Below are positions 19,025 through 29,000 of a DNA stretch of 64,000 bases, one piece after another. Origin of the DNA: Roseivivax sp. THAF197b (GTDB lineage Bacteria > Pseudomonadota > Alphaproteobacteria > Rhodobacterales > Rhodobacteraceae); contig NZ_CP045318.1 in the NCBI RefSeq assembly GCF_009363255.1, positions 3,027,501 to 3,091,500 of the forward strand, given 5' to 3'. How positions within the stretch are numbered: position 1 is the stretch's first letter; each line of letters starts with the position of its first letter. Made by a program: the position numbers and the translations under genes. The notes beneath the pieces were generated by a model that worked only from the letters and a program-made list of their open reading frames with translations, had not been told where the DNA came from and ran no database searches.

Positions 19025-19813
19025 CTATTCCACACCAACCACGTCCGGCGTTTCCCATCCAAGGTGCTGACCGCCATCGATGCACAGAAGCTGCCCCGTA
19101 ACGGCGGGCGAATCGACGAAATAGCCAAGCGCCCCGGTGATATCGGCAATATTCGCCCCCCGGGACAGAATCGTCGCCGCCCGCTGCTTGGCAAAATGCG
19201 AATCGCTCTGACGTCCACCTTGAAGCGTGGGGCCCGGTCCGATGGCATTGACCCGCACATTGGGCGCGAGTCCCTGTGCTGCGGTCTGCGTGAAGGCCCA
19301 GAGACCCATCTTCGCAATCGTGTAGGTCATGAATTCCGGCGTCAGCTTGCGCACTCGCTGGTCGATCATGTTCACCACGAGGCCCTGGGCCACGGGCTCT
19401 CCGTTCTCGTCCGCCTCGGCTGGGGGGATCTGTGCGGCCAGGGCCTGCGTCAGCGCGAAGGGCGCCCGCAGGTTGCTCTCGATATGCCGGTCCCAGCTGT
19501 CGCGGGTCGCGGTTTCCAGTGTGTCATATTCGAAGATCGAGGCGTTGTTGACGAGATGCGTGATCGGTCCGCCCAGAGCCTCGGCCGCTTCAGGCACGAC
19601 GCGCTGCACCGCCGCTTCGTCCAGAAGGTCCGCACCCACGGTTGCGGCCTTGCGGCCCTTGTCGCGGATGAGCCCTGCGACCTCCTCAGCGGCATCGCCG
19701 GAGCTGTTGTAATGCACCACGACATCCAGGCCGCGGTCGGCCAGATACAGCGCCATGGCGCGGCCCAGCCGGTGTCCGGCGCCTGTGACGATGGCGCGTT
19801 TTGCATGGCTCAT
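19025..19813 (-). CDS. SDR oxidoreductase, FolM/pteridine-reductase-like
   Basis: Classical SDR of 262 residues: nucleotide motif TGAGHRLGRAMA, NNAS strand, and catalytic YTIAK. The RLGR after the glycine motif, where most SDRs have GIG, together with NNASIFEYDTL and the VNAIGPGPTL loop, resembles FolM and pteridine reductases that prefer NADPH and reduced pterins. It lies upstream of uvrC on the same strand with a 304-base gap between. A general SDR cannot be excluded. Confidence 0.75.
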   Translation of the reverse strand: MSHAKRAIVTGAGHRLGRAMALYLADRGLDVVVHYNSSGDAAEEVAGLIRDKGRKAATVGADLLDEAAVQRVVPEAAEALGGPITHLVNNASIFEYDTLETATRDSWDRHIESNLRAPFALTQALAAQIPPAEADENGEPVAQGLVVNMIDQRVRKLTPEFMTYTIAKMGLWAFTQTAAQGLAPNVRVNAIGPGPTLQGGRQSDSHFAKQRAATILSRGANIADITGALGYFVDSPAVTGQLLCIDGGQHLGWETPDVVGVE

Positions 19814-19832
19814 ACCTGTCTCTCCTGCTCTG

Positions 19833-20786
19833 TCAGCTCAACACGTAGAGCACGTAGGCCACATAGAGCGCGGTCAAGATCACGCCCCAGATCCGCGTCA
19901 GGTCGCGCCCCATCAGGACGAAGGGCACCAGCAGCAGCGACGCGGCCAGCATCACCCACAGATCGAAGCGCAGGAATTCCGCATCGACATCGATGGGCGC
20001 AATCAGGCTGGCAACGCCGATGATGGCCAGAAGGTTGAACATGTTCGACCCGATGACATTGCCAAGCGCCACATCCGCCTGTTTGCGCAACGCCGCCGAG
20101 ACGGTGGTCGCAAGCTCGGGCAGCGACGTGCCAATGGCCACGAGCGTCAGGCCGATCACCGTGTCCGACACCCCGAAACGCATGGCGATGATCCGCGCGC
20201 TGTCGACCAGCAGATCCGCCCCGACAGGCAGGCCAATCAGGCCGAGTGCCAGGAACAGAATGACCTTCCACCACGGCATGTTCGGATCGGCACCTTCGAG
20301 GTCATCTTCGTCCTCGGCCGCATCCATCGCGCCGTTGCGGTGCTTCAGGCTGTCCCGAAAGGCATCGCCCAGGATCAGCGCAAGCACCCCGACGAGGATC
20401 AGCCCCGCGATCCAGTCGAACACGCCCCGGAACGCCAGCGCGATGAACAGGAAGGTCGAGGCCAGCATGATCCAGTAGCTTTTGCGCGTGTCATGGCTCG
20501 ATGTGTGCATGACCGCCAGCAATGCGGGAATGCCCAGCACCATCAGCACATTGGCCGTGTTGGACCCCACAACGTTGCCCATCGCGATGCCGGGCACGCC
20601 TTCAAGGGCCGCCTTGATCGAGATCAGCAGCTCCGGCGCGGAGGTGCCGAAGGCCACGATGGTCAGGCTGACGATCAGCGCAGGCACACCCAGACGCAGC
20701 GCGAGGTTCACAGCCCCCTTCACCAGCGCGTCGCCCGCCAGAAGCAGGATGCCCAGCCCCAGCAGGCCGGTCACGTATACCATCAT
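19833..20786 (-). CDS. Calcium/sodium antiporter, CaCA family (YrbG type)
   Basis: The 317-residue membrane protein has the two inverted alpha repeats of CaCA exchangers: VAFGTSAPELLISIKAAL with GNVVGSNTANVL, and VAIGTSLPELATTVSAAL with GNVIGSNMFNLL. A hydrophilic acidic loop (DAAEDEDDLEGAD) separates the halves and may bind cations. The start at 20786 overlaps the stop of the 56-aa gene by four bases (ATGA); an ATG three bases downstream is an alternative. Confidence 0.92.
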   Translation of the reverse strand: MMVYVTGLLGLGILLLAGDALVKGAVNLALRLGVPALIVSLTIVAFGTSAPELLISIKAALEGVPGIAMGNVVGSNTANVLMVLGIPALLAVMHTSSHDTRKSYWIMLASTFLFIALAFRGVFDWIAGLILVGVLALILGDAFRDSLKHRNGAMDAAEDEDDLEGADPNMPWWKVILFLALGLIGLPVGADLLVDSARIIAMRFGVSDTVIGLTLVAIGTSLPELATTVSAALRKQADVALGNVIGSNMFNLLAIIGVASLIAPIDVDAEFLRFDLWVMLAASLLLVPFVLMGRDLTRIWGVILTALYVAYVLYVLS

Positions 20787-20953
20787 GTCCGCCCCCCTTT
20801 CCCGCAGGGACAGGGGCCCTTGCCGATCCTGAAGCGCCCGCAGGAGCGGCACTTGCGGCTCGCGAGCTGCTTGGCACCGGGCACCCGCAGCTTGCCGAAC
20901 ATCGCCAGCACGCCCATGAAGATCAGGAAGAGGAGAACGATCTTTACGATCAC
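20783..20953 (-). CDS. 56-aa membrane-anchored zinc-ribbon protein
   Basis: The product, read from a GTG at 20953, begins with a membrane helix (VKIVLLFLIFMGVLAMFG) and ends with four cysteines spaced C-x2-C-x8-C-x-C in a basic setting (RKCRSCGRFRIGKGPCPCGKG), a likely zinc knuckle facing the cytoplasm. The GTG lies one base after the S49 peptidase stop, and the gene overlaps the antiporter start by four bases, so it is coupled to both. It is too tightly packed to be an accident. I do not recognise a characterised family. Confidence 0.75.
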   Translation of the reverse strand: MIVKIVLLFLIFMGVLAMFGKLRVPGAKQLASRKCRSCGRFRIGKGPCPCGKGGRT

Positions 20954-20954
20954 G

Positions 20955-21749
20955 TCAGAGGCCGTAGCGCGCGAAGGAGGCACGCTCCTCGATCTGGTGG
21001 AAGGCACTCTCGGCGGCCTCGGCCCCGAAGCGGCTCAGCAGGCCGCGCTTCTGCCCGTAACGGCGGAACTTCACGTCCTTGCCGAAGCGTTTCTTCATCT
21101 CCGTCTCAAGATGGCCGATACCGTCCGCAAGCCCGACCTCGACCGCGCTTTGGCCAAGCCAGACCTCGCCGGTGAAGAGGTCCGGATTATCGGCGAGCTT
21201 GCCCTCGCGGCGCGCCTTCACATGGCCGATGAAATTGCCGTGCAGCTCTTCCAGAAGGCGGTTGAGACGTTCGATATCCTCCTCCTTCTCGGGGCGGAAC
21301 GGGTCCATCATCGACTTCGATTTGCCGGCCGTGTGCACGCGCCGCTCGAAGCCTTGGCGCTGCAGGAAGACATGCGCGCCGAAGCCTGCGGAGATGACCC
21401 CGATGGAGCCCAGAATGGAGCTGTCATCGGCGTAAATCTCATCGGCCGCCGAGGCGATCCAGTAACCGCCCGACGCCGCGACATCCTCCACGAAGGCCAC
21501 GACCGGCACGTCCTTCTCTTCGGCGAGGCGGCGGATGCGCGCCCCGATCAGCGAGGATTGCACGGGCGAGCCGCCCGGCGAATTGATCTCGAGCGCGACG
21601 GCTTTCGGTTTGCCCCGACTGAACGCCTTGTCGAGCATATCCGCGACCGACCGGTCCGACAGGCTGGCCCGTCCCATGCCGATTGCGCCTTGCAGCCGTA
21701 CGACCGAAACGGTCGGGCCTTTCTTGAAGAGGGAAAGCGGATTTTTCAT
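20955..21749 (-). CDS. S49 family signal-peptide peptidase (SppA/SohB type)
   Basis: The 264-residue protein begins MKNPLSLFKKGPTVSVVRLQG and has the S49 core: VALEINSPGGSPVQSS, then VEDVAASGGYWIASAADEI with the likely nucleophile S93, and a lysine in HTAGKSKSM (K143 or K145) as the general base. It lacks an obvious N-terminal membrane helix, so it is a short, single-domain form. It heads a coupled unit with the 56-aa protein and the antiporter. Confidence 0.9.
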   Translation of the reverse strand: MKNPLSLFKKGPTVSVVRLQGAIGMGRASLSDRSVADMLDKAFSRGKPKAVALEINSPGGSPVQSSLIGARIRRLAEEKDVPVVAFVEDVAASGGYWIASAADEIYADDSSILGSIGVISAGFGAHVFLQRQGFERRVHTAGKSKSMMDPFRPEKEEDIERLNRLLEELHGNFIGHVKARREGKLADNPDLFTGEVWLGQSAVEVGLADGIGHLETEMKKRFGKDVKFRRYGQKRGLLSRFGAEAAESAFHQIEERASFARYGL

Positions 21750-21883
21750 GTGTTTGGACTTAGATTGCGGATGGCCCTTAAACAAGGGGCGGGCAAAGCT
21801 CCGCGGGCGGAAGATGCCCCCTGGGGGCCGTTCGCGTCGCCGCGCAAAGTATCGCATCACGCGCGGGGATCGGGGCTCAAACG

Positions 21884-21910
21884 AAAAGACCCCGCCGAAG
21901 CGGGGCCTTT
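21884..21910 (-). terminator. Terminator of the petABC operon
   Basis: The hairpin AAAGACCCCGC / GCGGGGCCTTT with a CGAA loop (one mismatch) lies just past the petC stop. On the minus strand it is followed by TTTTCG. It separates the bc1 operon from the S49 gene. Confidence 0.85.
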
Positions 21911-21931
21911 CCAAGTTCTGTCCGACAAGGA

Positions 21932-22726
21932 TCACTCCTTGGCGCGGGCCTTGATCGGCTTCCAGAGACGCTTGTTCGTCAGGTACAGAAGCACCGACAG
22001 GATCGTCAGGAAGACAACACCCACGAAACCGGCCTGCTTGCGGGCCATCAGCTTCGGCTCGGCGGTCCACATCAGGAACGCGGCGACGTCCTGCGCCTGC
22101 TGCTCGATGGTGACCTCGATATCGGGGTTGGCATATTCCACGTCATCGCCATAGAGCGGCGGCGCCATGTTGATGTAGCCACCCGGATAGGCGGTGTTTT
22201 CGTAAAGCACGGTGCCCGCCTGCTCGATCGTCTCACCAGTATAGCCGGTCAGCAGCGATGCGATGTATTCCGGACCGCCCATGCCCTTGAAGAACTGATT
22301 GATGCCAAGGCCGTAGGGGCCGTGGAAACCAGCGCGGGCCTTCGCCATCAGCGACAGGTCGGGCGCGCCGACCGCATCGTTGGCCGGGAAGTTGTCGACC
22401 GGGGTCGCGGGACGGAAATCGTCCTCTTCCGCGTCATAGACTTCGAAGTTCTGCTCCGCATAGGCGCGCACCTCGGCCTCGGAGAAGCCTGGGCCATCCT
22501 CCCACTGCAAGGAACGGAAGGAGACATACTGCATGCCGTGGCAGGCAGAGCAGACCTGGGTGTAGACCTGAAGGCCGCGCTGCAGCTGGTTCTGGTCGTA
22601 AGTCCCGAAGGGGCCTTCGAAGGAGAAGTCGTAGTTGATGACTTCGCCCTCGGAGCCGGCGGCATATGCACCGCCGGCAGAGAGACCCATCGCCACGAGG
22701 GCGGTCAGGAGGGTTTTCTTGAACAT
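21932..22726 (-). CDS. petC: Cytochrome c1 of the bc1 complex
   Basis: The 264-residue protein has a signal peptide ([22 protein letters not shown]), the heme c site C59-S-A-C62-H63, the axial methionine region [13 protein letters not shown], and a C-terminal membrane anchor ([16 protein letters not shown]) followed by [13 protein letters not shown]. It is the last gene of petABC. The start at 22726 is preferred over an upstream in-frame ATG because it begins directly with the signal peptide. Confidence 0.97.
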   Translation of the reverse strand: MFKKTLLTALVAMGLSAGGAYAAGSEGEVINYDFSFEGPFGTYDQNQLQRGLQVYTQVCSACHGMQYVSFRSLQWEDGPGFSEAEVRAYAEQNFEVYDAEEDDFRPATPVDNFPANDAVGAPDLSLMAKARAGFHGPYGLGINQFFKGMGGPEYIASLLTGYTGETIEQAGTVLYENTAYPGGYINMAPPLYGDDVEYANPDIEVTIEQQAQDVAAFLMWTAEPKLMARKQAGFVGVVFLTILSVLLYLTNKRLWKPIKARAKE

Positions 22727-22745
22727 CACGGTTTCCGATCCTTTC

Positions 22746-24092
22746 TTATTCGGCCGGAGCAACGGACGGTGCGGTCTTCGTGCCACCCGACGCGGCCTTG
22801 TGGGCCTCGAAGTCGGCTTCGATCGTGTCGGGCCGTGCGAGCGGCTTTTCGAACACGCCGAGGAGCGGCAGGATGACCAGGAAGTAGGCGAACCAGTAGG
22901 CCGACCCGATCAGCGCGATGTAGGGATAGATCCCCTCGGCCGGCATGGCGCCTGCCCACATCAGCACGAAGAAGTCGATGACCAGCAGCCAGAACCACCA
23001 CTTGAACTGCGGACGGTAGCGGCCCGAGCGGACGGTCGACGTGTCGAGCCACGGTGCCAGCGCCATCACGACGATTGCGCCGAACATCGCGAGCACACCG
23101 AAGAACTTCGCATCGATGATGCCGCCGGTCAGCCAGCTTGCCGCGATCACGACCCAGACATCGCCGTCAAAGGCACGCAGGATCGCGTAGAAGGGCAGGA
23201 AGTACCATTCCGGAACGATATGCGCGGGCGTCGCCAGCGGGTTCGCCTCGACGTAATTGTCGGGGTGGCCGAGGTAGTTCGGCATGAAGCCCACGATGGC
23301 AAAGAACACGGCCAGGATGATCGCCAAGGCGAACAGGTCCTTGATCACGTAATAGGGCCAGAAGGGCACGGTGTCCTTCTCGGCATCCGCCTTCGAGGTG
23401 CGGCGCACTTCGACACCGGTGGGGTTGTTGTTGCCCGTGGTGTGGAAGGCCCAGATGTGCACGATCACGAGGCCCAGAATGAGGAAGGGCATCAGGTAGT
23501 GCAGCGAGAAGAAGCGCGTCAGCGTGTAGTTGCCAACCGCGGGTCCGCCCAGCAGCCAGGTCTGCAGCGTCTCACCGATGAACGGCACGGCGCCGAAGAG
23601 GCCGGTGATCACGGTCGCACCCCAGAAGGACATCTGACCCCAGGGCAGAACGTAGCCCATGAAGGCGGTGCCCATCATCAACAGATAGATCAGGATGCCG
23701 ATGATCCAGGTCACTTCGCGCGGCGCCTTGTAGGAGCCGTAGTAGAGCGAGCGGAAGATGTGCGCGTAAACGGCCACGAAGAACAGCGACGCGCCGTTCA
23801 TGTGGATGTAGCGCAGCGCCCAGCCACCGTTCACGTCGCGCATGATATGCTCGATCGAGGCGAAGGCCAGATCCGCGTCAGGCGTGTAGTGCATCACGAG
23901 CGTGATGCCGGTGATGATCTGCAGGACCAGCGTGAAGGTCAGCACGATGCCCCAGATCCACATCCAGTTGAGGTTCTTGGGCGTGGGGATCATCAGAGTG
24001 TCGTACATGAGACCGACGATCGGCAGGCGCGAGTGAAGCCACTTCTCGCCCCCGGTCTTCGGTTCATAATGGTCGTGTGGAATACCAGCCAT
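22746..24092 (-). CDS. petB: Cytochrome b of the bc1 complex
   Basis: The 448-residue membrane protein carries the two b-heme histidine pairs in the first half and the quinol-oxidation PEWY motif ([15 protein letters not shown]). The first-half [18 protein letters not shown] segment is highly conserved. The length, with a C-terminal extension ending in [13 protein letters not shown], matches the full-length single-chain form found in Rhodobacter. Confidence 0.98.
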   Translation of the reverse strand: MAGIPHDHYEPKTGGEKWLHSRLPIVGLMYDTLMIPTPKNLNWMWIWGIVLTFTLVLQIITGITLVMHYTPDADLAFASIEHIMRDVNGGWALRYIHMNGASLFFVAVYAHIFRSLYYGSYKAPREVTWIIGILIYLLMMGTAFMGYVLPWGQMSFWGATVITGLFGAVPFIGETLQTWLLGGPAVGNYTLTRFFSLHYLMPFLILGLVIVHIWAFHTTGNNNPTGVEVRRTSKADAEKDTVPFWPYYVIKDLFALAIILAVFFAIVGFMPNYLGHPDNYVEANPLATPAHIVPEWYFLPFYAILRAFDGDVWVVIAASWLTGGIIDAKFFGVLAMFGAIVVMALAPWLDTSTVRSGRYRPQFKWWFWLLVIDFFVLMWAGAMPAEGIYPYIALIGSAYWFAYFLVILPLLGVFEKPLARPDTIEADFEAHKAASGGTKTAPSVAPAE

Positions 24093-24103
24093 TAATACTC
24101 TCC

Positions 24104-24667
24104 TTAACCGAGCAGGATTGTGGTGTCGTCAACAAACTCTGCGAGCGGAACCGGCAGGTTGGTCGGCGCGGGACCGCGACGGATGCGCCCTGCGGCGTCG
24201 TAGTGCGAACCGTGGCAGGGGCAGAACCAACCATTGTAGTCGCCGGCGCCATTGCCGAGCGGGACGCAGCCGAGATGGGTGCAGACACCCATCATGACGA
24301 GCCAGCGGCCCTCTTCGTCGAGGGTGCGGTTCTCGTCGGTGGCCTCGGCCTCGCCCTGGATGTTCTCGTTGCGGGCAACGGGATCGGGCAGATCGGACAG
24401 GTCGACCGACCGGGCCTCCTCGATCTCGGCCTGACCGCGGTTGCGGATGAACACGGGCTTGCCGAGCCATTGCACGGTGATCTGCGAGCCTTCGGCGACC
24501 GCGCCGACATCGACCCGGATGGTCGACAGGGCGCGCACGTCGGCGCTGGGGTTCATCTGGTTGACGAGCGGCCAAACGGCCGCTCCGGTAGCGACAGCAC
24601 CGGCACCGGCGGTGGCATAATAGAGGAAGTCCCTCCGGGTGCCTGCGTGATCTTCTGCATTCGACAC
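24104..24667 (-). CDS. petA: Rieske iron-sulfur protein of the bc1 complex, GTG start
   Basis: The 187-residue protein has a Tat-type N-terminus ([19 protein letters not shown]) that stays as the membrane anchor, and the 2Fe-2S cluster boxes CTHLGC and [10 protein letters not shown] place the start at the GTG at 24667, which has GGAGA at a good distance and gives [14 protein letters not shown]; an upstream ATG at 24718 would add an unlikely cysteine- and arginine-bearing stretch. It is the first gene of petABC, and the 235-base gap upstream must hold the operon promoter. Confidence 0.96.
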   Translation of the reverse strand: MSNAEDHAGTRRDFLYYATAGAGAVATGAAVWPLVNQMNPSADVRALSTIRVDVGAVAEGSQITVQWLGKPVFIRNRGQAEIEEARSVDLSDLPDPVARNENIQGEAEATDENRTLDEEGRWLVMMGVCTHLGCVPLGNGAGDYNGWFCPCHGSHYDAAGRIRRGPAPTNLPVPLAEFVDDTTILLG

Positions 24668-24902
24668 GAGGTTTTCTCCGTTCTGGCGCCGGCAAAGCGG
24701 CAAGACGACATGGTCCAAGACGGACCTATAGTTCTGACGAGCTACCTAGCGGCCCTTCGCCGGCCCGTCCAGAACCCAAAACCCGCATATTGAACAAAAG
24801 CGCCCATGTGTCGCGGGTCTACATGCGCCTGTGAGGGGGACATTCGTCGCGCACCGCCCGCGACGGGCAACGCGGCATGGGGCACCGACAAGGATGCGGG
24901 AA

Positions 24903-25664
24903 TCAGGGTTTGATCCGGCGGCGCAGGGCGAAAAGCTTGACGATCACGACGGTCACGTAGGCCACGCAAAGCGCCACGAGGCTGATCCACGCATAGGTGA
25001 ACAGAACCGCGCCCGCGATGGCGAAGCCCACCAGGAACAGCTTCACGTTCCGGCGCGGCACGCGGGTCGTCTTGAACGACCAGGTCGGGACCCGGCTGAC
25101 CATCAGGAGGCCGATTCCCATCACGTAAAGCGCCAGAAGCAGGTCGGGCAGCACCGGCCCGTCCGCAAATCCGTCCGCGAAGGCGAAGGAGACGAACATC
25201 GGCAACATCGCGAGCATCGCCCCCGCAGGCGACGGTACACCGATGAAATAGGCACTGTCCCCACCCTTGCCGCCGGGGCTCTCTTCCTTGCGGGCGACGT
25301 TGAACCGCGCGAGCCGCATGACGCAGCAGATCGCGTAGACAAGCACCGCAAGCCAGCCGAAACCGCGCAGGCCGTCCAGCGCCCAGAGATACAGGATCAG
25401 GCCCGGCGCCACGCCGAAATTCAGGAAATCGGCCAGGCTGTCCAGTTCTGCGCCCATCTTGCTGTCCGATCCCAGCGCGCGGGCAAGCCGCCCGTCCATC
25501 CCGTCGAGGATCGCGGCCAGCAGAATCATCAGGACCGCAAGCTCCCACCTCTCGGATAGGCCGAAGCGGATCGATGTCAGCCCGAGGCCGATCGCCGTCA
25601 CCGTCAGCATGTTGGGAATAAGCTGGACCAGCGTCAGCTTGTCCCCGCGCGGCCCGTCGGTCAT
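24903..25664 (-). CDS. pssA: CDP-diacylglycerol--serine O-phosphatidyltransferase
   Basis: Makes phosphatidylserine from CDP-diacylglycerol and serine. The 253-residue membrane protein has the CDP-alcohol transferase motif [26 protein letters not shown] with its aspartates at the expected spacing; [12 protein letters not shown] lies just before. Start at 25664 overlaps the psd stop, so the two enzymes of phosphatidylethanolamine synthesis are coupled. Confidence 0.95.
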   Translation of the reverse strand: MTDGPRGDKLTLVQLIPNMLTVTAIGLGLTSIRFGLSERWELAVLMILLAAILDGMDGRLARALGSDSKMGAELDSLADFLNFGVAPGLILYLWALDGLRGFGWLAVLVYAICCVMRLARFNVARKEESPGGKGGDSAYFIGVPSPAGAMLAMLPMFVSFAFADGFADGPVLPDLLLALYVMGIGLLMVSRVPTWSFKTTRVPRRNVKLFLVGFAIAGAVLFTYAWISLVALCVAYVTVVIVKLFALRRRIKP

Positions 25665-26332
25665 TCGGCCGCTCCATCGAGCCGTGCGATCACGGTCTCG
25701 CCCGCGATCATGGTCTGGCCGATGGCCACGTCCGGCGTGACACCCGGCGGCAGGTAGACATCGAGGCGCGATCCGAAGCGAATGAGGCCGAAGCGCTCGC
25801 CCCGCGCGATCTCGGCACCCTCCTGGGTGAAACACAGGATGCGGCGCGCCACGAGCCCCGCGATCTGCACGACACCCAGATCGCGGCCGTCCGCCATGGT
25901 GATGACCATGCCGTTGCGCTCATTGTCCTCCGACGCCTTGTCGAGCGAGGCATTGAGGAACTTGCCCGGGGTGTAAGCCACTGTTTTCACACGGCCCGCG
26001 ACCGGCGCGCGGTTCACGTGGCAATTGAAGACGGACATGAAGACCGACACGCGCAGGCGCTTGTCCTCGGACAGCCCAAGCTCGGCAGGCGGCGTGACCT
26101 CTTCGATCAGCGACACGATGCCATCGGCGGGCGAGATCACGAGGCCCGCGCGGTCCGGCGTCACCCGCTCGGGGTCACGGAAGAAGTAGTAGCACCAGAT
26201 CGTCAGGCCCACGCCGATCCAGCCCAAGGGCTCCCAGATCAGGAACAGCACCAGCGTGATCGCGGCGAAAATCGCCACGAAGCGGCGCCCTTCGGGGTGC
26301 ATGGGTTTGAGGAAGGTGTCGCGCATCCGCAT
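25661..26332 (-). CDS. psd: Phosphatidylserine decarboxylase proenzyme
   Basis: Converts phosphatidylserine to phosphatidylethanolamine. The 223-residue proenzyme has the self-cleavage site in [13 protein letters not shown], where the serine at about residue 188 becomes the pyruvoyl group. An N-terminal membrane segment ([21 protein letters not shown]) precedes the core. This short form with FGSR is the type found in Alphaproteobacteria. Confidence 0.95.
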   Translation of the reverse strand: MRMRDTFLKPMHPEGRRFVAIFAAITLVLFLIWEPLGWIGVGLTIWCYYFFRDPERVTPDRAGLVISPADGIVSLIEEVTPPAELGLSEDKRLRVSVFMSVFNCHVNRAPVAGRVKTVAYTPGKFLNASLDKASEDNERNGMVITMADGRDLGVVQIAGLVARRILCFTQEGAEIARGERFGLIRFGSRLDVYLPPGVTPDVAIGQTMIAGETVIARLDGAAE

Positions 26333-26753
26333 GGGGCGGCCTTTCAGGTTCGGAATGTCGCCTGATCGGGTATCCAAGGGCGCGCGCCGGTGCAAGGGTC
26401 TCGCCCGACGTGGCCCAGGACGTGATCCGGGGCCTCCGGCGCAAATCGGCGCGGTGCGGCATCCGATCCCAGGTCCTGGATCGGGTCCGGGACAGAGACG
26501 CCACGGTGTGGGCTGGGGTGGGTTACGGCGCCCGGCTTCGCCGCACTTGGGAAGCGCCGGTCCGGCGGGTTGGCGCTGCACCGATTGTGCTTTGCGCTTT
26601 ATCTCGTCAGGTCTGCATGTCGCTCATGCGATGCGCCAGCGGCACCAAAGCGCCAATCCGGTCGGGCCGGATCGGCGCTGGAGCGCGGCGGCTTCAAGCA
26701 GCCTTGATTCCGCGCTCATTATGCAGTGTTCAATCGCTCGGGTCAGCCTGCCT
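26333..26753. other. 421-bp gap between psd and the GST gene
   Basis: No gene seen. The part nearest psd should hold the psd-pssA promoter. The right half holds copy A of the structured dispersed repeat described separately. Confidence 0.5.
26552..26717. repeat. Structured dispersed repeat, copy A
   Basis: About 166 bases that align with two copies at 46639-46801 and 46858-47026. The layout is a first GC hairpin (GCGCC to GGCGC), a conserved GCTTTAT, a variable spacer, a long hairpin at 26650-26678, and a third hairpin with an 8-base outer stem (GAGCGCGG at 26681-26688 with CCGCGCTC at 26710-26717). In the second hairpin this copy has ATCCGG/CCGGAT where the other copies have GCCCG/CGGGC, so both sides of the stem changed together. 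No reading frame is conserved. Confidence 0.8.
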
Positions 26754-27359
26754 CTACCCCTGCGGCACTGTCTCCTGCATCGAAGGCCGCGCGGCGAAGC
26801 CCTCGTACCAACGCGCCAGCGACGGATGCCCGTCCCGCCAGCCGCGCGCGTCATGACGCAGGTCGAGATAGCCCAGCGCGCAACCCACCGCGATCTGCCC
26901 CGCATCGAGGGGTCCCGCGAGATGGCTGATCCAGCGGCCCTCCAGCGCATCAAGCGCGCGGGCGATCTTGCCCCATTGCGCCTCCACCCATTCGGGCCAA
27001 TAGAGATCACCCTCGCGGAAGCGCGCCTCGTAGGTCATCGCCAGCGCCGCATCCAGGATCCCGTCCGCCGTGGCCTCCAGCGTCAGCACGTCCCAGACCC
27101 GGCTCTCGGGATAAAGGCCAGCCCCCGCCACATGATCGAGATAGCGGCAGATCACCCGGCTATCATAGAGCGTGCCGCCATCGTCGCGCACCAGCGCCGG
27201 GATCTTCCCGATCGGGTTCAAGGCGGTCAGTTCGGGATCGGGGTCGAGCGGCGAATTGGCCCCCGCCACCAGCTCGACCTGATCGATGAGCCCCGTCTCT
27301 ATCAGGGTGACATGCACCTTGCGCACGTAAGGCGACGGGCTGAGCTTGTAGAGTTTCAT
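26754..27359 (-). CDS. Glutathione S-transferase family protein
   Basis: The 201-residue protein starts with a thioredoxin-like domain (MKLYKLSPSPYVRKVHVTLIE; the cis-proline region is NPIGKIPALV; glutathione gamma-glutamyl contact DSRVICRYLD). The C-terminal helical domain follows (QIAVGCALGYLDLR). Substrate unknown. An ATG three bases upstream (27362) is equally possible. Confidence 0.9.
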   Translation of the reverse strand: MKLYKLSPSPYVRKVHVTLIETGLIDQVELVAGANSPLDPDPELTALNPIGKIPALVRDDGGTLYDSRVICRYLDHVAGAGLYPESRVWDVLTLEATADGILDAALAMTYEARFREGDLYWPEWVEAQWGKIARALDALEGRWISHLAGPLDAGQIAVGCALGYLDLRHDARGWRDGHPSLARWYEGFAARPSMQETVPQG

Positions 27360-27438
27360 CATGGCCGGGGCCTTTCCTGAATGGGTCCGAAGGCGTGTTC
27401 CGCGCGAGCCTACAGGCCGGCCCGCGACCCGCAAGCCC

Positions 27439-28062
27439 TCAGAGCGCGGGGGGATCGCGCATCAAGGCGGCAAGGGCCGCCAATTCCTGCCCGATGCCAT
27501 CCGTCTCCACGGCATCCGCCGCCGCAAGCCGGACCGCGTCGGGCTTGTTCTGACCGAGCTTCCAGGTCGCATCGATCTGCTCCACGTGGAAATGAAACGG
27601 CACGATCTGACGCATCATCCGCTCGAGCACTTCGGGCGTCATCTTCTCCGTCTGCCAGACGGGCTTCGGGGCCAGAGGCGTCTCCGCCGCCTGCGACTGA
27701 TGATCGAGCATGGCGCGCATGGATTCCTGCGGTTGCCGCGTGAGCCGCCCGGTCAGATGCACCGCCACGTAGTTCCAGGTCGGCACCTGATCCGCGACCC
27801 CGTACCAATCGGGCGAGATGTAACTGTCCGGCCCCATGACCGCGATCTTCGCGGGCGCATGCGTGTCGATGCGCCGCGCGATGGGGTTCGAGCGCACGAG
27901 ATGCAGCATCGCCACATCCCCCGCTTCGTTCAGCGTGAACGGGATATGCGCCAGAAGCGGCACCGGATCGGCGGACACACAGAGCGTGCCGAACCCGCGC
28001 GCGCGGGCGAAGGCGATGTCCTTGGCATGATCGGCGGAGCGGAACACGGGGTTGGGGTGCAT
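27439..28062 (-). CDS. FMN-binding PaiB-like protein
   Basis: The 207-residue product begins MHPNPVFRSADHAKDIAFAR and continues with FGTLCVSADPVPLLAHIPF, both typical of the PaiB family (FMN-binding split barrel, annotated as negative transcriptional regulators). NPIARRI, DWYGVADQVPTWNYVAVHLTG and KMTPEVLERMM are also family blocks. The regulatory role known for Bacillus PaiB is not certain here; a flavin-dependent enzyme is an alternative. Confidence 0.88.
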   Translation of the reverse strand: MHPNPVFRSADHAKDIAFARARGFGTLCVSADPVPLLAHIPFTLNEAGDVAMLHLVRSNPIARRIDTHAPAKIAVMGPDSYISPDWYGVADQVPTWNYVAVHLTGRLTRQPQESMRAMLDHQSQAAETPLAPKPVWQTEKMTPEVLERMMRQIVPFHFHVEQIDATWKLGQNKPDAVRLAAADAVETDGIGQELAALAALMRDPPAL

Positions 28063-28073
28063 GGCCTCCCTCC

Positions 28074-29000
28074 TCAGCCCGCCTTGGGATGGGCGGCGGC
28101 ATAGACCTTCATCAGATGCACCTGGTCGACCGAGGTATAGGCCTGCGTTGTCGAAAGTGACGCGTGGCCCAGAAGTTCCTGGATCGCGCGCAGATCGCCA
28201 CCCGCCTGCAACAGATGCGTGGCGAAGGAATGCCGCATCGCATGCGGGGTCGCGGTCGCAGGCAGGCCCAGCTGCATCCGGGCCGCCGCCGTCACCTTCT
28301 GCACCAGCCGCGGGTTGAGCGCCCCGCCCCGCTGTCCGCGAAAGACCGGCGCGCCGGGCGTCATCTCGTAGGGGCAAAGGCGCAGATAGGTCTCGACGGC
28401 CGTGCGAGTCACGGGCAGGACGGGCACGACCCGCTCCTTGCCGCCCTTGCCGGTGATGCGCAGGCTCTCGCCCAGCGGCAGATCGGCGCCGGTGAGCCCC
28501 AGCGCTTCCGAGATCCGCAGCCCCGATCCGTAAAGGAGCGTGACCACGGCGGCGTCACGCGCGCCGATCCAGTCTTCGCGACCCTGATCGCCCACGCTGT
28601 CGATCATCGCCCGTGCTGCGTCTTCGGTCAGAGGGCGCGGCAGCTTCTTCTGGAACTTGGGCGCCCGGGCAGACAGGACGGCCGTGGGCTCGAACCCTTC
28701 GCGTTCGGCCAGGAAGCGGTAGAAAGACTTCACCGCCGAGAGCTTGCGCGCCATCGAGCGGGGGCTGGCCCCCTGCCCGCGCAGATGCGCCAGATAGGCG
28801 CGCATGTCGGTGGTGGTGATCCGAGCCAGCGCGGCCAAGCCCTGGCTGTCGCCATGATAGCCCGTCATGAAGGCGATGAAGCCCATGACGTCGGTGCGAT
28901 AGGCGGTCTCCGTATTCTCGGCCTGCCCCTTGAGGGCGCGCGCGGTCTCCAGCCAGGATTGCACCGCGTCGCGGGCCTGGGGCGAGACCGCGAGGCTCAT
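28074..29000 (-). CDS. xerC: Tyrosine recombinase XerC
   Basis: Works with XerD at dif to resolve chromosome dimers. The 308-residue protein has an N-terminal SAM-like core-binding domain and the catalytic residues R162 (GSGLRISEAL), H253/R256 (HAMRHSFATH), H279 (LLGHASLSTT) and Y288 (QAYTSVD). The start at 29000 overlaps the stop of the DUF484 gene (ATGA). XerC next to DUF484 is conserved far across Proteobacteria and argues against a mobile integrase. Confidence 0.93.
   Translation of the reverse strand: MSLAVSPQARDAVQSWLETARALKGQAENTETAYRTDVMGFIAFMTGYHGDSQGLAALARITTTDMRAYLAHLRGQGASPRSMARKLSAVKSFYRFLAEREGFEPTAVLSARAPKFQKKLPRPLTEDAARAMIDSVGDQGREDWIGARDAAVVTLLYGSGLRISEALGLTGADLPLGESLRITGKGGKERVVPVLPVTRTAVETYLRLCPYEMTPGAPVFRGQRGGALNPRLVQKVTAAARMQLGLPATATPHAMRHSFATHLLQAGGDLRAIQELLGHASLSTTQAYTSVDQVHLMKVYAAAHPKAG

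Noticed and set aside
19755..22154. A 799-residue plus-strand frame
   Set aside because: It runs opposite the CaCA antiporter, the 56-aa gene and the S49 peptidase, which all have clear motifs on the minus strand.
28074..29000. Tyrosine recombinase as a sign of a mobile island
   Set aside because: Coupling to DUF484 and the full XerC residue set mark it as the housekeeping recombinase; no att-like repeats or cargo genes nearby.
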